This document shows, in pieces, positions 1 through 8,633 of a stretch of DNA of 64,000 bases. Numbering within the stretch: the first letter of the stretch is position 1; each line of letters opens with the position of its first letter. The notes beneath the pieces are model-generated. The model saw only the letters and a list, made by a program, of their open reading frames with translations. It did no database searches and was not told the origin of the DNA. The DNA comes from Segatella copri. GTDB lineage: Bacteria; Bacteroidota; Bacteroidia; Bacteroidales; Bacteroidaceae. Both the position numbers and the translations under genes were made by a program. The stretch is from positions 186,001-250,000 of the forward strand of contig NZ_VZCB01000079.1 in assembly GCF_009494395.1 (NCBI RefSeq). Direction: 5' to 3'.

Positions 1-420
1 TTGAAGGCGAATCGCTGCCTGTTGCCGAAATTCGAATATGATTTCACGGGCTCACCAGATTTGGCTCAGACCATCGTCGTAGCCTGCTGCGCCCTTGGTG
101 TCAAGTTCAAGTTTACCGGTCTTGCCAGTTTGAAGATCAAGGAAACCGACCGTATCGAAGCATTGAAGACGGAACTGAAGAAGGTGGGTTATGTGATTCG
201 CGATGAGAATGACAATACGCTCATCTGGGATGGTGAAACCTGCGAGCCTACGTTCGCTCCTATCGACACCTACGAAGACCATCGCATGGCTATGGCTTTC
301 GCACCTCTCGCCTTCAAGTTTCCACAGATAGAAATCAACAACCCGGAAGTTGTGAGCAAGTCATATCCACAATACTGGGAAGACCTCAAAAAGGTGGGGT
401 TTGAAATAAGTGAAGAGTGA
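1..420 (+). CDS. aroA: EPSP synthase (3-phosphoshikimate 1-carboxyvinyltransferase), C-terminal part
   Basis: The 5' end lies outside the window; only the last 139 codons are present. The enzyme transfers the enolpyruvyl group of PEP to shikimate-3-phosphate in the cytosolic shikimate pathway. Two C-terminal family motifs are visible: KETDRI near residue 47, which carries a conserved acidic residue and Arg of the active site, and DHRMAMAF near residue 93, the conserved DHRxAM block. The protein ends SYPQYWEDLKKVGF plus a few residues, a usual family end. The last codons (SEE-stop) are written in AGTGAAG-type sequence that recurs after tdk at 19399, so the intergenic repeat appears to supply the stop codon. 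Confidence 0.95.
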   Translation: MKANRCLLPKFEYDFTGSPDLAQTIVVACCALGVKFKFTGLASLKIKETDRIEALKTELKKVGYVIRDENDNTLIWDGETCEPTFAPIDTYEDHRMAMAFAPLAFKFPQIEINNPEVVSKSYPQYWEDLKKVGFEISEE

Positions 421-492
421 AGAATTCAACAGCCTTTGCTAATCATAAAGTTCAAAGTTCAAAGCTCAAAGTTCAAAGTTCAAAGTAAATAG
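409..492 (+). repeat. heptad-repeat spacer, copy 1
   Basis: After AGTGAAG units and the block GCCTTTGCTAATCATAAAG come uninterrupted 7-bp units from 444 to 492: CATAAAG, TTCAAAG twice, CTCAAAG, TTCAAAG twice, TAAATAG. The ATG of the next gene follows at 496. The same block precedes the starts at 952, 7713, 19468 and 24563. Confidence 0.85.
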
Positions 493-495
493 TAA

Positions 496-879
496 ATGCT
501 ATATTTAGTTTTAGCCTTGGTGGTATTAGGCCTGATAAGCGCCCTGTTCGGTATCTTCTCTCATCGCAAGGGAGAGGACGAGGAACCTTTGCAGGAAGGA
601 GTATCGTGCAACACCTGCAATGGGGAAAACTCTAAATGCGAACAGGACTGCATGATGGAAGCTGCCATCAAGGAAATAGAATATTACGATGACGAAGACC
701 TCGACCGGTTTGCTGGTCGGGAAGCCGATTCCTATACCGACGAAGAGGTGGAGGAATTCTCAGAGGTGCTCTATACGATGCAACCAGAAGAAGTAGCCGG
801 CTGGAACAGAAGCCTCATCCTTCGGGGCATCAACCTTCCTAACCAGCTGAAAGATGAAGTCATCAACTTTTTAAGCTAG
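496..879 (+). CDS. small Cys-rich single-span membrane protein, function unknown
   Basis: This 127-residue protein begins with one hydrophobic segment (about residues 2-21, LYLVLALVVLGLISALFGIF) followed by a basic HRKG, suggesting an N-out, C-in anchor. Next comes a four-Cys cluster, CNTCNGENSKCEQDC (residues 38-52), which could bind a metal or Fe-S centre, then a strongly acidic region (EYYDDEDLDRF, DEEVEEF) and a short helical C-terminus. I do not recognise a characterised family. It sits between heptad-repeat spacers and is co-directional with aroA and the metal permease, so a metal-related job is possible but is inference from context only. Confidence 0.7.
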   Translation: MLYLVLALVVLGLISALFGIFSHRKGEDEEPLQEGVSCNTCNGENSKCEQDCMMEAAIKEIEYYDDEDLDRFAGREADSYTDEEVEEFSEVLYTMQPEEVAGWNRSLILRGINLPNQLKDEVINFLS

Positions 880-921
880 AATTTTACTGTTCAAACTTAA
901 AAATTCAGCAGCTTCGCTAAT

Positions 922-949
922 TATAAAGTTCAAAGCTCAAAGTTCAAAG
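922..949 (+). repeat. heptad-repeat spacer, copy 2
   Basis: Four 7-bp units, TATAAAG, TTCAAAG, CTCAAAG and TTCAAAG, end two bases before the ATG at 952. The preceding GCTTCGCTAATTATAAAG matches the conserved GCTAATCATAAAG block of the other copies with small changes. Confidence 0.85.
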
Positions 950-951
950 TA

Positions 952-1755
952 ATGGATATACTGCAGTATACATTTTTCCAGAATGCGCTCATAGGAGCTT
1001 TCCTAGCCAGCATCCTATGCGGATTCATCGGAACCTATATAGTTACCCGCCGACTGGTTTTCATCAGCGGCGGCATCACCCATGCCTCTTTCGGTGGCAT
1101 CGGAATCGGTGTATATGCGGGGCTCAACCCCATTTTCTCAGCCATGGCTTTTGCCATACTGAGTGCTTTTGGCGTACAATGGATTTCCAGGAAGAAAGAC
1201 GTGCGCAAAGACTCTGCCATCGCCATGTTCTGGACATTGGGAATGAGCGTGGGCATCATCTGCTGTTTCCTTACACCCGGATTCATGCCCGATCTTCCCT
1301 CCTTCCTCTTTGGCAGCATCCTAGCCATCGATAGTGCTGACTTGTGGCTGCTGGGCGGTCTCACCCTCATCGTTGCGCTGCTCTTCACATTCCTGCTGCG
1401 CCCCATTCAGAACATTGCTTTCGACAGCACGTTTGCCAGGTCGCAGCACCTGCCCGTCACAGCCATAGAATATTTGATGATGACGCTCATCGCCATGACC
1501 ATTGTAGCCACGCTGAAGATGGTGGGCATCGTACTCGCCATCAGCCTGCTTACCATTCCGCAGATGACCGCCAATCTCTTTACCAACAATTACAGGAACA
1601 TGATTGCCGTCAGCATCCTGCTGGGATGGATAGACTGCCTGGTGGGATTATATGCCAGCTATCTGCTCAACGTGCCTTCAGGCGCCACCATCATATTCGT
1701 CAGCATCATCCTCTTTGCCCTCGCCAAGGGATATAAGATGCTCCGTCATTCATAA
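952..1755 (+). CDS. ABC-3 family metal (Zn/Mn-type) transporter permease
   Basis: This 267-residue polytopic protein has about eight hydrophobic segments. The N-terminal region has the ABC-3 pattern FLASILCGFIGTYIVTRRL followed by SGGITHASFGGIGIGVY, the cytoplasmic loop conserved in ZnuB/MntB-type permeases. It would form the membrane channel of a divalent-metal importer driven by a separate ATPase and fed by a binding protein. Neither partner is encoded next to it: the upstream gene is the Cys-rich membrane protein and the downstream gene is the SprE-like lipoprotein 15 bases on. The substrate metal cannot be read from the sequence. Confidence 0.88.
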   Translation: MDILQYTFFQNALIGAFLASILCGFIGTYIVTRRLVFISGGITHASFGGIGIGVYAGLNPIFSAMAFAILSAFGVQWISRKKDVRKDSAIAMFWTLGMSVGIICCFLTPGFMPDLPSFLFGSILAIDSADLWLLGGLTLIVALLFTFLLRPIQNIAFDSTFARSQHLPVTAIEYLMMTLIAMTIVATLKMVGIVLAISLLTIPQMTANLFTNNYRNMIAVSILLGWIDCLVGLYASYLLNVPSGATIIFVSIILFALAKGYKMLRHS

Positions 1756-1770
1756 AGATAATATAATAAG

Positions 1771-4700
1771 GTGAAACAACAGAATACTTTTCATTACGCC
1801 CTAGGCTTTGTCTTCCTGACGATAGCCCTGATTCTTACCGGATGCTCTACGCAGAAGAATACAGCGCAGAGCAGATGGTGGCACGCCTTTAATGCAAAGT
1901 ACAACACCTATTATAATGGTACACTCGCCTATATCGATGGTTCGCTGGAGAAAGAGACGGAAAACAAGGACAACTATACCGAGCAGATTCCGCTCTATAC
2001 CGTGAGCAACAAGAACAGCCGGGAAATCGGCAAGGCCAACTTCGACCGCGCCATCGAGAAATGCGAGAAGGCCATCCATCAGCACAGCATCAAGCGAAGA
2101 CCGGAATGGACCAAAAACCGCCGCAAGACAGCCAAAGACATCGAATGGCTGAGTCGCCGGGAATACAACCCGTTCCTCTGGAAGGCATGGATGCTGATGG
2201 GCCGTTCGCAGTTCTATCAGGGAGATTTCGAGTCGGCAGCCGCCACCTTTTCCTATATGAGTCGCCTCTACGCCACCCAGCCCGCCATCTACGGCAAAGC
2301 CCGGGCCTGGCTCGCCAAATGCTATATCGAGCAGAACTGGAATTACGATGCCGAAGACGTGATTCGCAACATGCTTCGCGATTCCATCCATTGGCGTGCC
2401 CAGAAAGAATGGGATTATACCTTTGCCGATTACTATATCCACACCGGCAATGCCGAGCAGGCCATTCCTTACCTCAGGGAAGTAATCAGCCACGAGATGC
2501 GCCGCAAGCAGAAAGCACGCGAATGGTATCTGATGGGACAGCTTCAGGCATCCATCGGCAACAAGAAAGAAGCCTATAAAGCCTTCAGGCACGTGATTCG
2601 CCAGAATCCACCTTACGAACTCGCCTTCAACGCCCGCATTGCCATGACCGAAGTGATGGCGAAAGACAATGCCGGCAAGATGATCAACAGGCTGAAACGA
2701 ATGGCTGCCTCCGACAACAACAAAGAATATCAGGACCAGATATACTATGCCATCGGCAATATACACCTCAGCAGGAAAGATACCCTGCAAGCCATAACGG
2801 CATACGAGAAAGGCAATCAGAAATCTACCCGCAACGGAATAGAAAAAGGCGTCTTGCTGCTGCATCTGGGCGATTTGTACTGGACCAAGGAGAAATTCTC
2901 CGATGCACGCAGATGCTACGGAGAAGCCATCGGACTGCTGGATAAGGACAGAAAGGACTACCAGCAACTCGCCAACCGATCCAAGGTGCTCGATGAACTG
3001 GTGCCCTATACCGATGCCGTGCAGTTGCAAGACTCATTGCAGCAACTTGCCAGGATGAGCGAGAAAGAACGCAATGCTGCCATCGACAGGGTTATTGACG
3101 CCCTGAAAAAGAAGGAAAAGGAAGAAAGAAACAGAAAGGCGGAGGAAGAAGCGGAATCAACCCTCCGGCAGGACGGCGGCAACTTTGCCAACAACAACAA
3201 CTTCGCCTCCAGCAACAGCCCGCAGAAAAACAATGAAAATAGCGCCAACACCCCTGCCAACGGGCAATGGTATTTCTACTCTCCGCTGACCGTAAGCCAG
3301 GGAAAGGCGCAATTCCAGAAACTCTGGGGCAAGCGAGATAACGTGGACAACTGGCAGCGCATCAACAAGACCGTTGTTGCCAACGCTGCCGGAGCTGAAG
3401 AGATGACAGATGAACAGAGAGACTCGCTGGCACAGGCTGCCGAACAGGAAGAATTACTCAAGCAGACTTCAGACAGTGCCGTCAACGATCCGCACAGACG
3501 CGAGTATTACCTGGCACAGATTCCGTTCACCCCAGAACAATTGGCTGAGAGCAACAAGCTGCTGGAAGACGGTCTGTATCATGCCGGAGTAATCTTCAAG
3601 GACAAGCTCGACAACCTGCCACTGAGCCGGAAATCCCTGCTGAGACTGGTCAACAACCATCCTGACTATGCACATCTGGATGACGCCTACTACCATCTGT
3701 ATCTGCTCTATTCCAGAGAACGGAAACCGGAGATGGCACAGACCTATCTGCAGAAACTGAAGGCAGAATACCCGGAAAGCCAGTGGACTACCCTCCTTTC
3801 CGACCCATACTATGCAGAGAATGCCAAGCGGGGTGTGCAGATAGAAGATTCTCTCTATACGCGCACCTATCAGGCTTTCAGGGACGGGGAATATGACAAG
3901 GTGGAAAGGAACGCCCTGATATCCCGGAACCGCTTCCCTGATGGGGCAAACCGTGATAAATTCCTCTTCATCGGCGGCCTCAGCAAGCTGAACGACGGCA
4001 ATATCAAGAGCTGCCTGGCAGACCTCAAGGAAGTGGTCAGCAAGTATCCCGACAGCCGTCTGAGCGAGATGGCAGGTATGATCATCAACGGCGTGGATGC
4101 CGGCAGACGACTCTATGGGGGCAAATTCGACCTCAACGACGTATGGACCCGCAGAAGCATAGAGCTCAACAACCGGGATTCCACCAGGCAGAAGGGATAT
4201 AGCCCGGAACGCAATGCCAGCTTCGTGTTCCTCCTTGCCTACGATCCGGACAAGACCAACGAGCACCAGCTGCTCTTCGAGATGGCGAAGTACAACTTTA
4301 CCTCCTACATGGCACGCTATTTCGATATCAATATCGAGGACTTGGAGGGACTGCATCGCATGCAGATTAGCGGTTTCAACAGTTATGACGAAGCCCGCCA
4401 GTACGCCAACGCCGTATACCAGCAGCCCGCCATCAAGCGTCTGCTAGGCAATGTACGTGCCTACGTCATCAGCGAGCCGAACCTGAAGCTCCTGGGTACC
4501 AGCCATACCTACGAGGAGTATGAGAAGTTCTACAGCAAGCATTTCGCCCCTCTCCCTGTCAGCAAGCTTCCATTGCTTCTCGAGCCTGCCGAAACAGCTC
4601 CAGCAGCAGAAGAAGAGCCTTCGACAGAAGAGGCTACTTCTGAAGAATCGCCCAAAGCGGAACAATCACAAGAAGATAACACGCTGACAGTTCCAATAAC

Positions 4701-4950
4701 CCCACAGGACGAACCGCTAAGCAGCGGAGAACTCGAAGTAGAAGGCAAGAAGGAGGAGATTCCGGAAAAGAAAGACGACGGAATCCTCGTGATTCCAAAC
4801 CAGAAGGAAAAGAAAGACGACGGAACCCTCGTGATTCCAAACCAGAAGAAAGATAAGAAGGAAGAAGATACCGGCATCTATTTTGATGACAGCAACTCTT
4901 CAGAAAGCATCGAACTGGAAGATGAATATTTCGAACTGGAAGGGTTCTAA
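1771..4950 (+). CDS. SprE/PorW-like TPR lipoprotein of the type IX secretion system
   Basis: The start is GTG, 15 bases after the permease stop. The N-terminus has a lipoprotein signal peptide with lipobox LTGC (Cys about residue 25), so the mature protein is a lipidated envelope protein. SRWWHAFNAKYNTYYNG just after it is characteristic of SprE/PorW. The rest is TPR-like helical repeats (residues about 140-420 and 590-760). An Asn-rich low-complexity linker lies near 465-490 and an acidic tail follows residue 930. The tail contains a tandem repeat of EKKDDGxLVIPNQK. SprE/PorW links energising and translocon parts of the type IX system in Flavobacterium and Porphyromonas; the role here is by homology. 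At 1059 residues it is longer than P. gingivalis PorW. Confidence 0.85.
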   Translation: MKQQNTFHYALGFVFLTIALILTGCSTQKNTAQSRWWHAFNAKYNTYYNGTLAYIDGSLEKETENKDNYTEQIPLYTVSNKNSREIGKANFDRAIEKCEKAIHQHSIKRRPEWTKNRRKTAKDIEWLSRREYNPFLWKAWMLMGRSQFYQGDFESAAATFSYMSRLYATQPAIYGKARAWLAKCYIEQNWNYDAEDVIRNMLRDSIHWRAQKEWDYTFADYYIHTGNAEQAIPYLREVISHEMRRKQKAREWYLMGQLQASIGNKKEAYKAFRHVIRQNPPYELAFNARIAMTEVMAKDNAGKMINRLKRMAASDNNKEYQDQIYYAIGNIHLSRKDTLQAITAYEKGNQKSTRNGIEKGVLLLHLGDLYWTKEKFSDARRCYGEAIGLLDKDRKDYQQLANRSKVLDELVPYTDAVQLQDSLQQLARMSEKERNAAIDRVIDALKKKEKEERNRKAEEEAESTLRQDGGNFANNNNFASSNSPQKNNENSANTPANGQWYFYSPLTVSQGKAQFQKLWGKRDNVDNWQRINKTVVANAAGAEEMTDEQRDSLAQAAEQEELLKQTSDSAVNDPHRREYYLAQIPFTPEQLAESNKLLEDGLYHAGVIFKDKLDNLPLSRKSLLRLVNNHPDYAHLDDAYYHLYLLYSRERKPEMAQTYLQKLKAEYPESQWTTLLSDPYYAENAKRGVQIEDSLYTRTYQAFRDGEYDKVERNALISRNRFPDGANRDKFLFIGGLSKLNDGNIKSCLADLKEVVSKYPDSRLSEMAGMIINGVDAGRRLYGGKFDLNDVWTRRSIELNNRDSTRQKGYSPERNASFVFLLAYDPDKTNEHQLLFEMAKYNFTSYMARYFDINIEDLEGLHRMQISGFNSYDEARQYANAVYQQPAIKRLLGNVRAYVISEPNLKLLGTSHTYEEYEKFYSKHFAPLPVSKLPLLLEPAETAPAAEEEPSTEEATSEESPKAEQSQEDNTLTVPITPQDEPLSSGELEVEGKKEEIPEKKDDGILVIPNQKEKKDDGTLVIPNQKKDKKEEDTGIYFDDSNSSESIELEDEYFELEGF

Positions 4951-4954
4951 AGAA

Positions 4955-5001
4955 TTGCCCATAGCGCCTGATGCATAACCAATGCACAGCGCTATGGGCA
5001 A
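4955..5001. terminator. bidirectional terminator between the SprE-like gene and the lysO pair
   Basis: A 13-bp perfect inverted repeat, TTGCCCATAGCGC and its complement (4955-4967 and 4989-5001), has a second small ATGCAT/ATGCA pairing in its loop. It lies between two convergent genes. There is no long T tract, but the stem is strong. Confidence 0.75.
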
Positions 5002-5008
5002 GTTTCGT

Positions 5009-5611
5009 TTATAATGAACAGAAGAATGTCACCAGGAACGGTACGGAGAAATCCACACAGAAACCATGGAAGATGGAAACGATGATGAAGCTCTCGCCCG
5101 AACTGCGGGTGATGATGGGCAACGTGGTATCCATCGTGGTGGCGCCACCTACGCTGATAGGTGCCAGTTTGCCGAAATACCTAGCCAGCAGCGGAGCACA
5201 CAGCAGGGTGAGAATCTCGCGGCAGATGTTGGCAAGAAGGGCGATGGTACCCAGTTCTGCACCACGATACTGGGTGATGAAGATACTCGACAGCGAGTAG
5301 TATCCGAAGCCCGAACCGATGGCAAGACAGTCGCTGAGCTGGCGATGCCCCAATACCAGGGAGGCAGCAGCACATCCGGCAAGAGTACCCAGAATGGTCA
5401 TCACCGGCAGCATCATCAGCCGGGGGTTCACCTTTCTGAAACTCTTCAATATAGAGGTATCGCAACCGATGCTGATACCCACGCAGAACATCAGGCAGCA
5501 GAGCGCATAATAGCTCACGTCGCTCGCCGGGAAGCTGGACGGAATCACATCACACAAGCCCACGATGATGCCCAGCACGAAGAAACCCACGATAATCAGA
5601 CTACCTTTCAT
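5009..5611 (-). CDS. lysO: LysO-type lysine exporter, C-terminal subunit
   Basis: This 200-residue membrane protein matches the C-terminal two thirds of LysO/YbjE, including the conserved region with GSGFGYYSLSSIFI and NICREILTLL. In E. coli LysO exports L-lysine and related compounds as one polypeptide of about 300 residues; here it is split. I place the start at the ATG at 5611 (MKGSLIIVGF), not the one 11 codons upstream, because the upstream gene stops at 5608 and the two share an ATGA overlap typical of translational coupling. The substrate is inferred from family membership. Confidence 0.8.
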   Translation of the reverse strand: MKGSLIIVGFFVLGIIVGLCDVIPSSFPASDVSYYALCCLMFCVGISIGCDTSILKSFRKVNPRLMMLPVMTILGTLAGCAAASLVLGHRQLSDCLAIGSGFGYYSLSSIFITQYRGAELGTIALLANICREILTLLCAPLLARYFGKLAPISVGGATTMDTTLPIITRSSGESFIIVSIFHGFCVDFSVPFLVTFFCSL

Positions 5612-5883
5612 TTCCCAGCCTCCTTTCTGCAGACGTATCTCCACAATGCCCAGGCAAAGATTGCACTACCCAGACTTCCGGCTATCGTCAGCACGATGGC
5701 CTCAAGACCCAGAGTCTGCAGACCATTGACGATATGCGGGTTAGCCCCCACCTCGATACCGAGCAGGAACAGCAGCACCCATATCAGCGCCGTGATACCC
5801 CGGCCAATAAAACTCATTTTCCTGTTGCGAAGCAGATATCCCGTACCTATTCCGCACAACATAATCATTACAATCTTGAGCAT
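5608..5883 (-). CDS. LysO-type lysine exporter, N-terminal subunit (DUF340-like)
   Basis: This 91-residue protein has three hydrophobic segments (MLKIVMIMLCGIGTGYLL, ALIWVLLFLLGIEVG and AIVLTIAGSLGSAIFAWAL) and matches the N-terminal third of LysO/YbjE. Its stop codon overlaps the start of the C-terminal subunit by ATGA, so the two halves are probably made together and assemble. It is transcribed divergently from porX. Confidence 0.75.
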   Translation of the reverse strand: MLKIVMIMLCGIGTGYLLRNRKMSFIGRGITALIWVLLFLLGIEVGANPHIVNGLQTLGLEAIVLTIAGSLGSAIFAWALWRYVCRKEAGK

Positions 5884-6074
5884 TGTTTTCTTCTTTCTTC
5901 GTTTATTTTTCGTTTATTCATTACTAAATAATAATAACGGATTCCCGGTCTTTATATTATATCCTAACCCAAGAATACAACACTTTCAGCCCTATTAACA
6001 TACTTTAATAGCAAGAATCGTTCTCCATTCAAGAATTCTTTGTACTTTAGCACCTTAAAAAAAAAGATACATTA

Positions 6075-7643
6075 ATGAGCAACGGATTATTACTTTGGGT
6101 AGACGACGAGATAGAGCTTCTCAAAGCCCATATCATCTTTCTGGAAAAGAAAGGATACGAGGTGGTGACGGTGAGCAACGGGGCCGATGCCATCGACCAA
6201 TGCAGGCAGCAGACCTTCGACCTCATCCTCCTCGACGAGATGATGCCGGGACTGAGCGGACTGGAGACCTTGCAGCATATCAAGGACATCCAGCCAGCCA
6301 CACCCGTTGTGATGTGTACAAAAAGTGAAGAAGAAAACATCATGGACCAGGCTATAGGCTCCAAGATAGCCGACTATCTCATCAAGCCCGTAAACCCGAA
6401 CCAGATTCTCCTGTCGCTCAAGAAGAATATACACCGAAAGGACATCGTGACGGAGGTAACGCAGAGCGGATACCAGCAGGACTACCAGCAGATAGCCATG
6501 CAGATGATGGACTGCCGCAACTTTCAGGACTGGATGGAAGTATACCGCCGGCTTGTGAAATGGGAGCTGGAACTGAGCGATACCGACAGTTCAATGACCG
6601 AGATGCTCTCCATGCAGAAGGAGGAGGCGAACATCGGCTTTGCCAAATACATCGCCAGGAACTATATGGACTGGGTAGACCCGAAGAATCTGGGCAAGGT
6701 GGTGGAAGGCAGACCCGTGATGAGTCCGGACATCTTCAAGACCAAGCTCTTCCCGATGCTCGACAAGGGCGAAAAGGTGTTCCTCATCGTGATAGACAAC
6801 TTCCGCTACGACCAGTGGAAGATGCTGGCAAAAGACATCGGCGACATGTACGACATCGAGGAAGACATGTATATGAGCATCCTGCCCACAGCCACCCAGT
6901 ATGCCCGGAATGCCATCTTCAGCGGACTGATGCCCAACAAGATAGCCGAAATGTTTCCGGAACTGTGGGTGGACGAAGACGAAGAGGAAGGCAAGAACCT
7001 CAACGAGAAGCCGCTCATCCAGACGCAGCTGGACAGATATCGCAAGCACTACAGCTTCAGCTATCACAAGGTGAACGATTCGGCTGGAGCCGACAAGTTC
7101 CTGGAGCATTACAATGAATGCAAGGGCAACGACCTGAATGTGCTCGTCATCAACTTCATCGACATGCTCTCGCATGCACGAACCGAATCCAAGATGGTAA
7201 GGGAGCTGGCGAATACGGAATCTGCCTACCGCAGCATCACCCGGAGCTGGCTGCGCCACTCGGTACTGGCAGAGCTGTTCAAGCGGCTTGCCCAGAGCGA
7301 TTTCAAGGTAATCATCACCACCGACCATGGCAGTATCCGCGCATCGAAGCCCATCAAGATTGTAGGCGACCGCAATACGAACACCAACCTGCGCTACAAA
7401 CTGGGCAAGAACCTGGCGTATAATGCCAAGGAAGTATTCACCATCAAGGAGCCCCACAAGGCACAGCTGCCTGCTCCTAATCTGAGCACTGCGTATGTCT
7501 TCGCCTACGGTGATGCCTTCTTCGCCTATCCGAACAACTATAATTATTATGTGTCTTACTACAAGGACACCTTCCAGCATGGTGGCATCTCGATGGAGGA
7601 AATGCTCATTCCGCTCATCACGCTGACACCGAGAAAGAGATAA
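6075..7643 (+). CDS. porX: PorX response regulator with PglZ phosphodiesterase domain
   Basis: This protein has 522 residues, close to P. gingivalis PorX. Residues 1-120 form a CheY-like receiver: acidic pair DD near residues 10-11, phospho-acceptor Asp in LILLDEMMPG near 54, and the conserved Lys in YLIKPVNPNQ. The middle is helical and the C-terminal half is a PglZ/alkaline-phosphatase-like domain, with VFLIVIDNFRYDQWKML (metal-site Asp), NFIDMLSH and IITTDHG. In Porphyromonas and Flavobacterium PorX pairs with the kinase PorY and is needed for type IX secretion. No kinase gene is adjacent here. A weak promoter match, TACTTTAG at 6043-6050, lies about 24 bases before the start. TsaE follows. 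Confidence 0.93.
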   Translation: MSNGLLLWVDDEIELLKAHIIFLEKKGYEVVTVSNGADAIDQCRQQTFDLILLDEMMPGLSGLETLQHIKDIQPATPVVMCTKSEEENIMDQAIGSKIADYLIKPVNPNQILLSLKKNIHRKDIVTEVTQSGYQQDYQQIAMQMMDCRNFQDWMEVYRRLVKWELELSDTDSSMTEMLSMQKEEANIGFAKYIARNYMDWVDPKNLGKVVEGRPVMSPDIFKTKLFPMLDKGEKVFLIVIDNFRYDQWKMLAKDIGDMYDIEEDMYMSILPTATQYARNAIFSGLMPNKIAEMFPELWVDEDEEEGKNLNEKPLIQTQLDRYRKHYSFSYHKVNDSAGADKFLEHYNECKGNDLNVLVINFIDMLSHARTESKMVRELANTESAYRSITRSWLRHSVLAELFKRLAQSDFKVIITTDHGSIRASKPIKIVGDRNTNTNLRYKLGKNLAYNAKEVFTIKEPHKAQLPAPNLSTAYVFAYGDAFFAYPNNYNYYVSYYKDTFQHGGISMEEMLIPLITLTPRKR

Positions 7644-7650
7644 GCAAAGA

Positions 7651-7712
7651 CTCCAGCAGCCTTAGCTAATCATAAAGTTCAATGTTCAAAATTCAAAGTT
7701 CAAAGTAAATAT
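7651..7712 (+). repeat. heptad-repeat spacer, copy 3
   Basis: AGCTAATCATAAAG is followed by exact 7-bp units from 7671 to 7712: CATAAAG, TTCAATG, TTCAAAA, TTCAAAG twice, TAAATAT. The tsaE ATG comes immediately after. Confidence 0.85.
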
Positions 7713-8123
7713 ATGAAGATTAAGATTGATTCATTAGACAACATCCATGTAGCTGCCAGGGAATTTCTGGATAACATGGGCGACGGCAAGGTCTTTGCCT
7801 TCTATGGCAAGATGGGTGCCGGAAAAACAACATTTGTCAAAGCTATCTGCGAAGAGTTGGGAGTAGAGGATGTCATCACCTCTCCTACCTTTGCCATCGT
7901 CAACGAATATACCGCTGGTAATGGCGACCCTGTCTATCACTTCGATTTCTATCGCATCAAGAAGCTGGACGAGGTATACGATATGGGCTATGAGGACTAT
8001 TTCTACAGCGGAAACCTCTGCTTCCTGGAGTGGCCGGAGCTGATAGAAGACCTCCTGCCAGAAGACTGCACCAAGGTGACTATCACCGCCGAGGAGGATG
8101 GCAGCAGAAGCGTAGAATGGTAA
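7713..8123 (+). CDS. tsaE: tRNA threonylcarbamoyladenosine biosynthesis ATPase TsaE
   Basis: This 136-residue P-loop protein has Walker A GKMGAGKTTFVKAI near residues 32-45, then the TsaE signatures SPTFAIVNEY, HFDFYRIK and FLEWPELIEDLLP. TsaE is the ATPase that resets the TsaB-TsaD complex in the synthesis of t6A37 on ANN-decoding tRNAs. Length and motifs are normal. It follows porX through a heptad-repeat spacer. A multi-copy palindromic array starts two bases after its stop codon and may end its transcript. Confidence 0.95.
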   Translation: MKIKIDSLDNIHVAAREFLDNMGDGKVFAFYGKMGAGKTTFVKAICEELGVEDVITSPTFAIVNEYTAGNGDPVYHFDFYRIKKLDEVYDMGYEDYFYSGNLCFLEWPELIEDLLPEDCTKVTITAEEDGSRSVEW

Positions 8124-8125
8124 GA

Positions 8126-8213
8126 AAAATACGTCCCGACGCAGACTTTACTACGTCCCGACGCAGTTCTCAGTACGTCCCGACGTAGCACAGTCTGCGT
8201 CGGGACGTATTTT
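8126..8213. repeat. palindromic array of TACGTCCCGACGCAG units
   Basis: Three direct copies of the 15-bp unit start at 8130, 8152 and 8174, exactly 22 bp apart; the third reads TACGTCCCGACGTAG and is itself a small palindrome. A fourth, inverted copy lies at 8195-8209. The outermost copies form a 22-bp perfect stem (8126-8147 with 8192-8213) ending in TATTTT, so the array could act as the tsaE terminator. The inverted copy can pair with any of the three direct ones. Confidence 0.8.
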
Positions 8214-8295
8214 CATACCCCTCGTGATGCAGTTGCCCGCCCCTCGCCGTGCAGCTACAGCCCACTCGTAACGCTACCCAACGGGCATGCAAAAA

Positions 8296-8575
8296 GTGAC
8301 AAAGTCACTCGTCACTCGTCACTTTTTGTTTTTTGCACATTGTACACCCCTTATTATTATATATCCTTATTATTATGAGGTATTATGATAAATACAATAT
8401 GTATATTATAAATATATATGATGAATAATATTTATATTTATTATATATATTATTATTATCTATTTATCATAATCCCTCAATAATACACCTATTATTAATA
8501 ATAAGGTCCTTAGGAAACAAAAGATGCAACATGCACTAAAAATGAAAAGTGACGAGTGACGAGTGACTTTGTCAC
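8296..8575. repeat. 31-bp perfect terminal inverted repeats around an A/T-rich core (possible MITE remnant)
   Basis: The arms 8296-8326 and 8545-8575 are perfect inverted copies made of GTGAC/GTCAC units in heptads (GTGACGAGTGACGAGTGAC on the right arm). Similarity continues inward imperfectly. Within the core CCTTATTATTA and GATTATGATAAATA-type segments are also inverted to each other, so the whole 280 bp can fold as one cruciform. No target-site duplication or reading frame is visible. Confidence 0.65.
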
Positions 8576-8588
8576 CTTCTGCCAACAA

Positions 8589-8633
8589 AAAAGCACCTGA
8601 CCAGAGACGGAAAATCTCCAGCCAGATGCTTTT
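8589..8633 (-). terminator. trxA terminator
   Basis: A 19-bp stem (8589-8607 with 8615-8633) with a few G-T pairs is flanked by A and T runs. It lies 22 bases downstream of the trxA stop codon on the minus strand. Confidence 0.85.

Noticed and set aside
5009..5883. lysO broken by a frameshift
   Set aside because: The two frames overlap by a clean ATGA and each has a proper start and stop; a two-gene arrangement fits better than a recent mutation.
8126..8213. CRISPR array
   Set aside because: The 22-bp period leaves only 7-bp spacers, one unit is inverted, and no cas gene is present; it is a palindromic array.
8340..8520. Replication origin
   Set aside because: The A/T-rich core is suggestive, but no DnaA-box cluster is visible and there is no dnaA or dnaN nearby.
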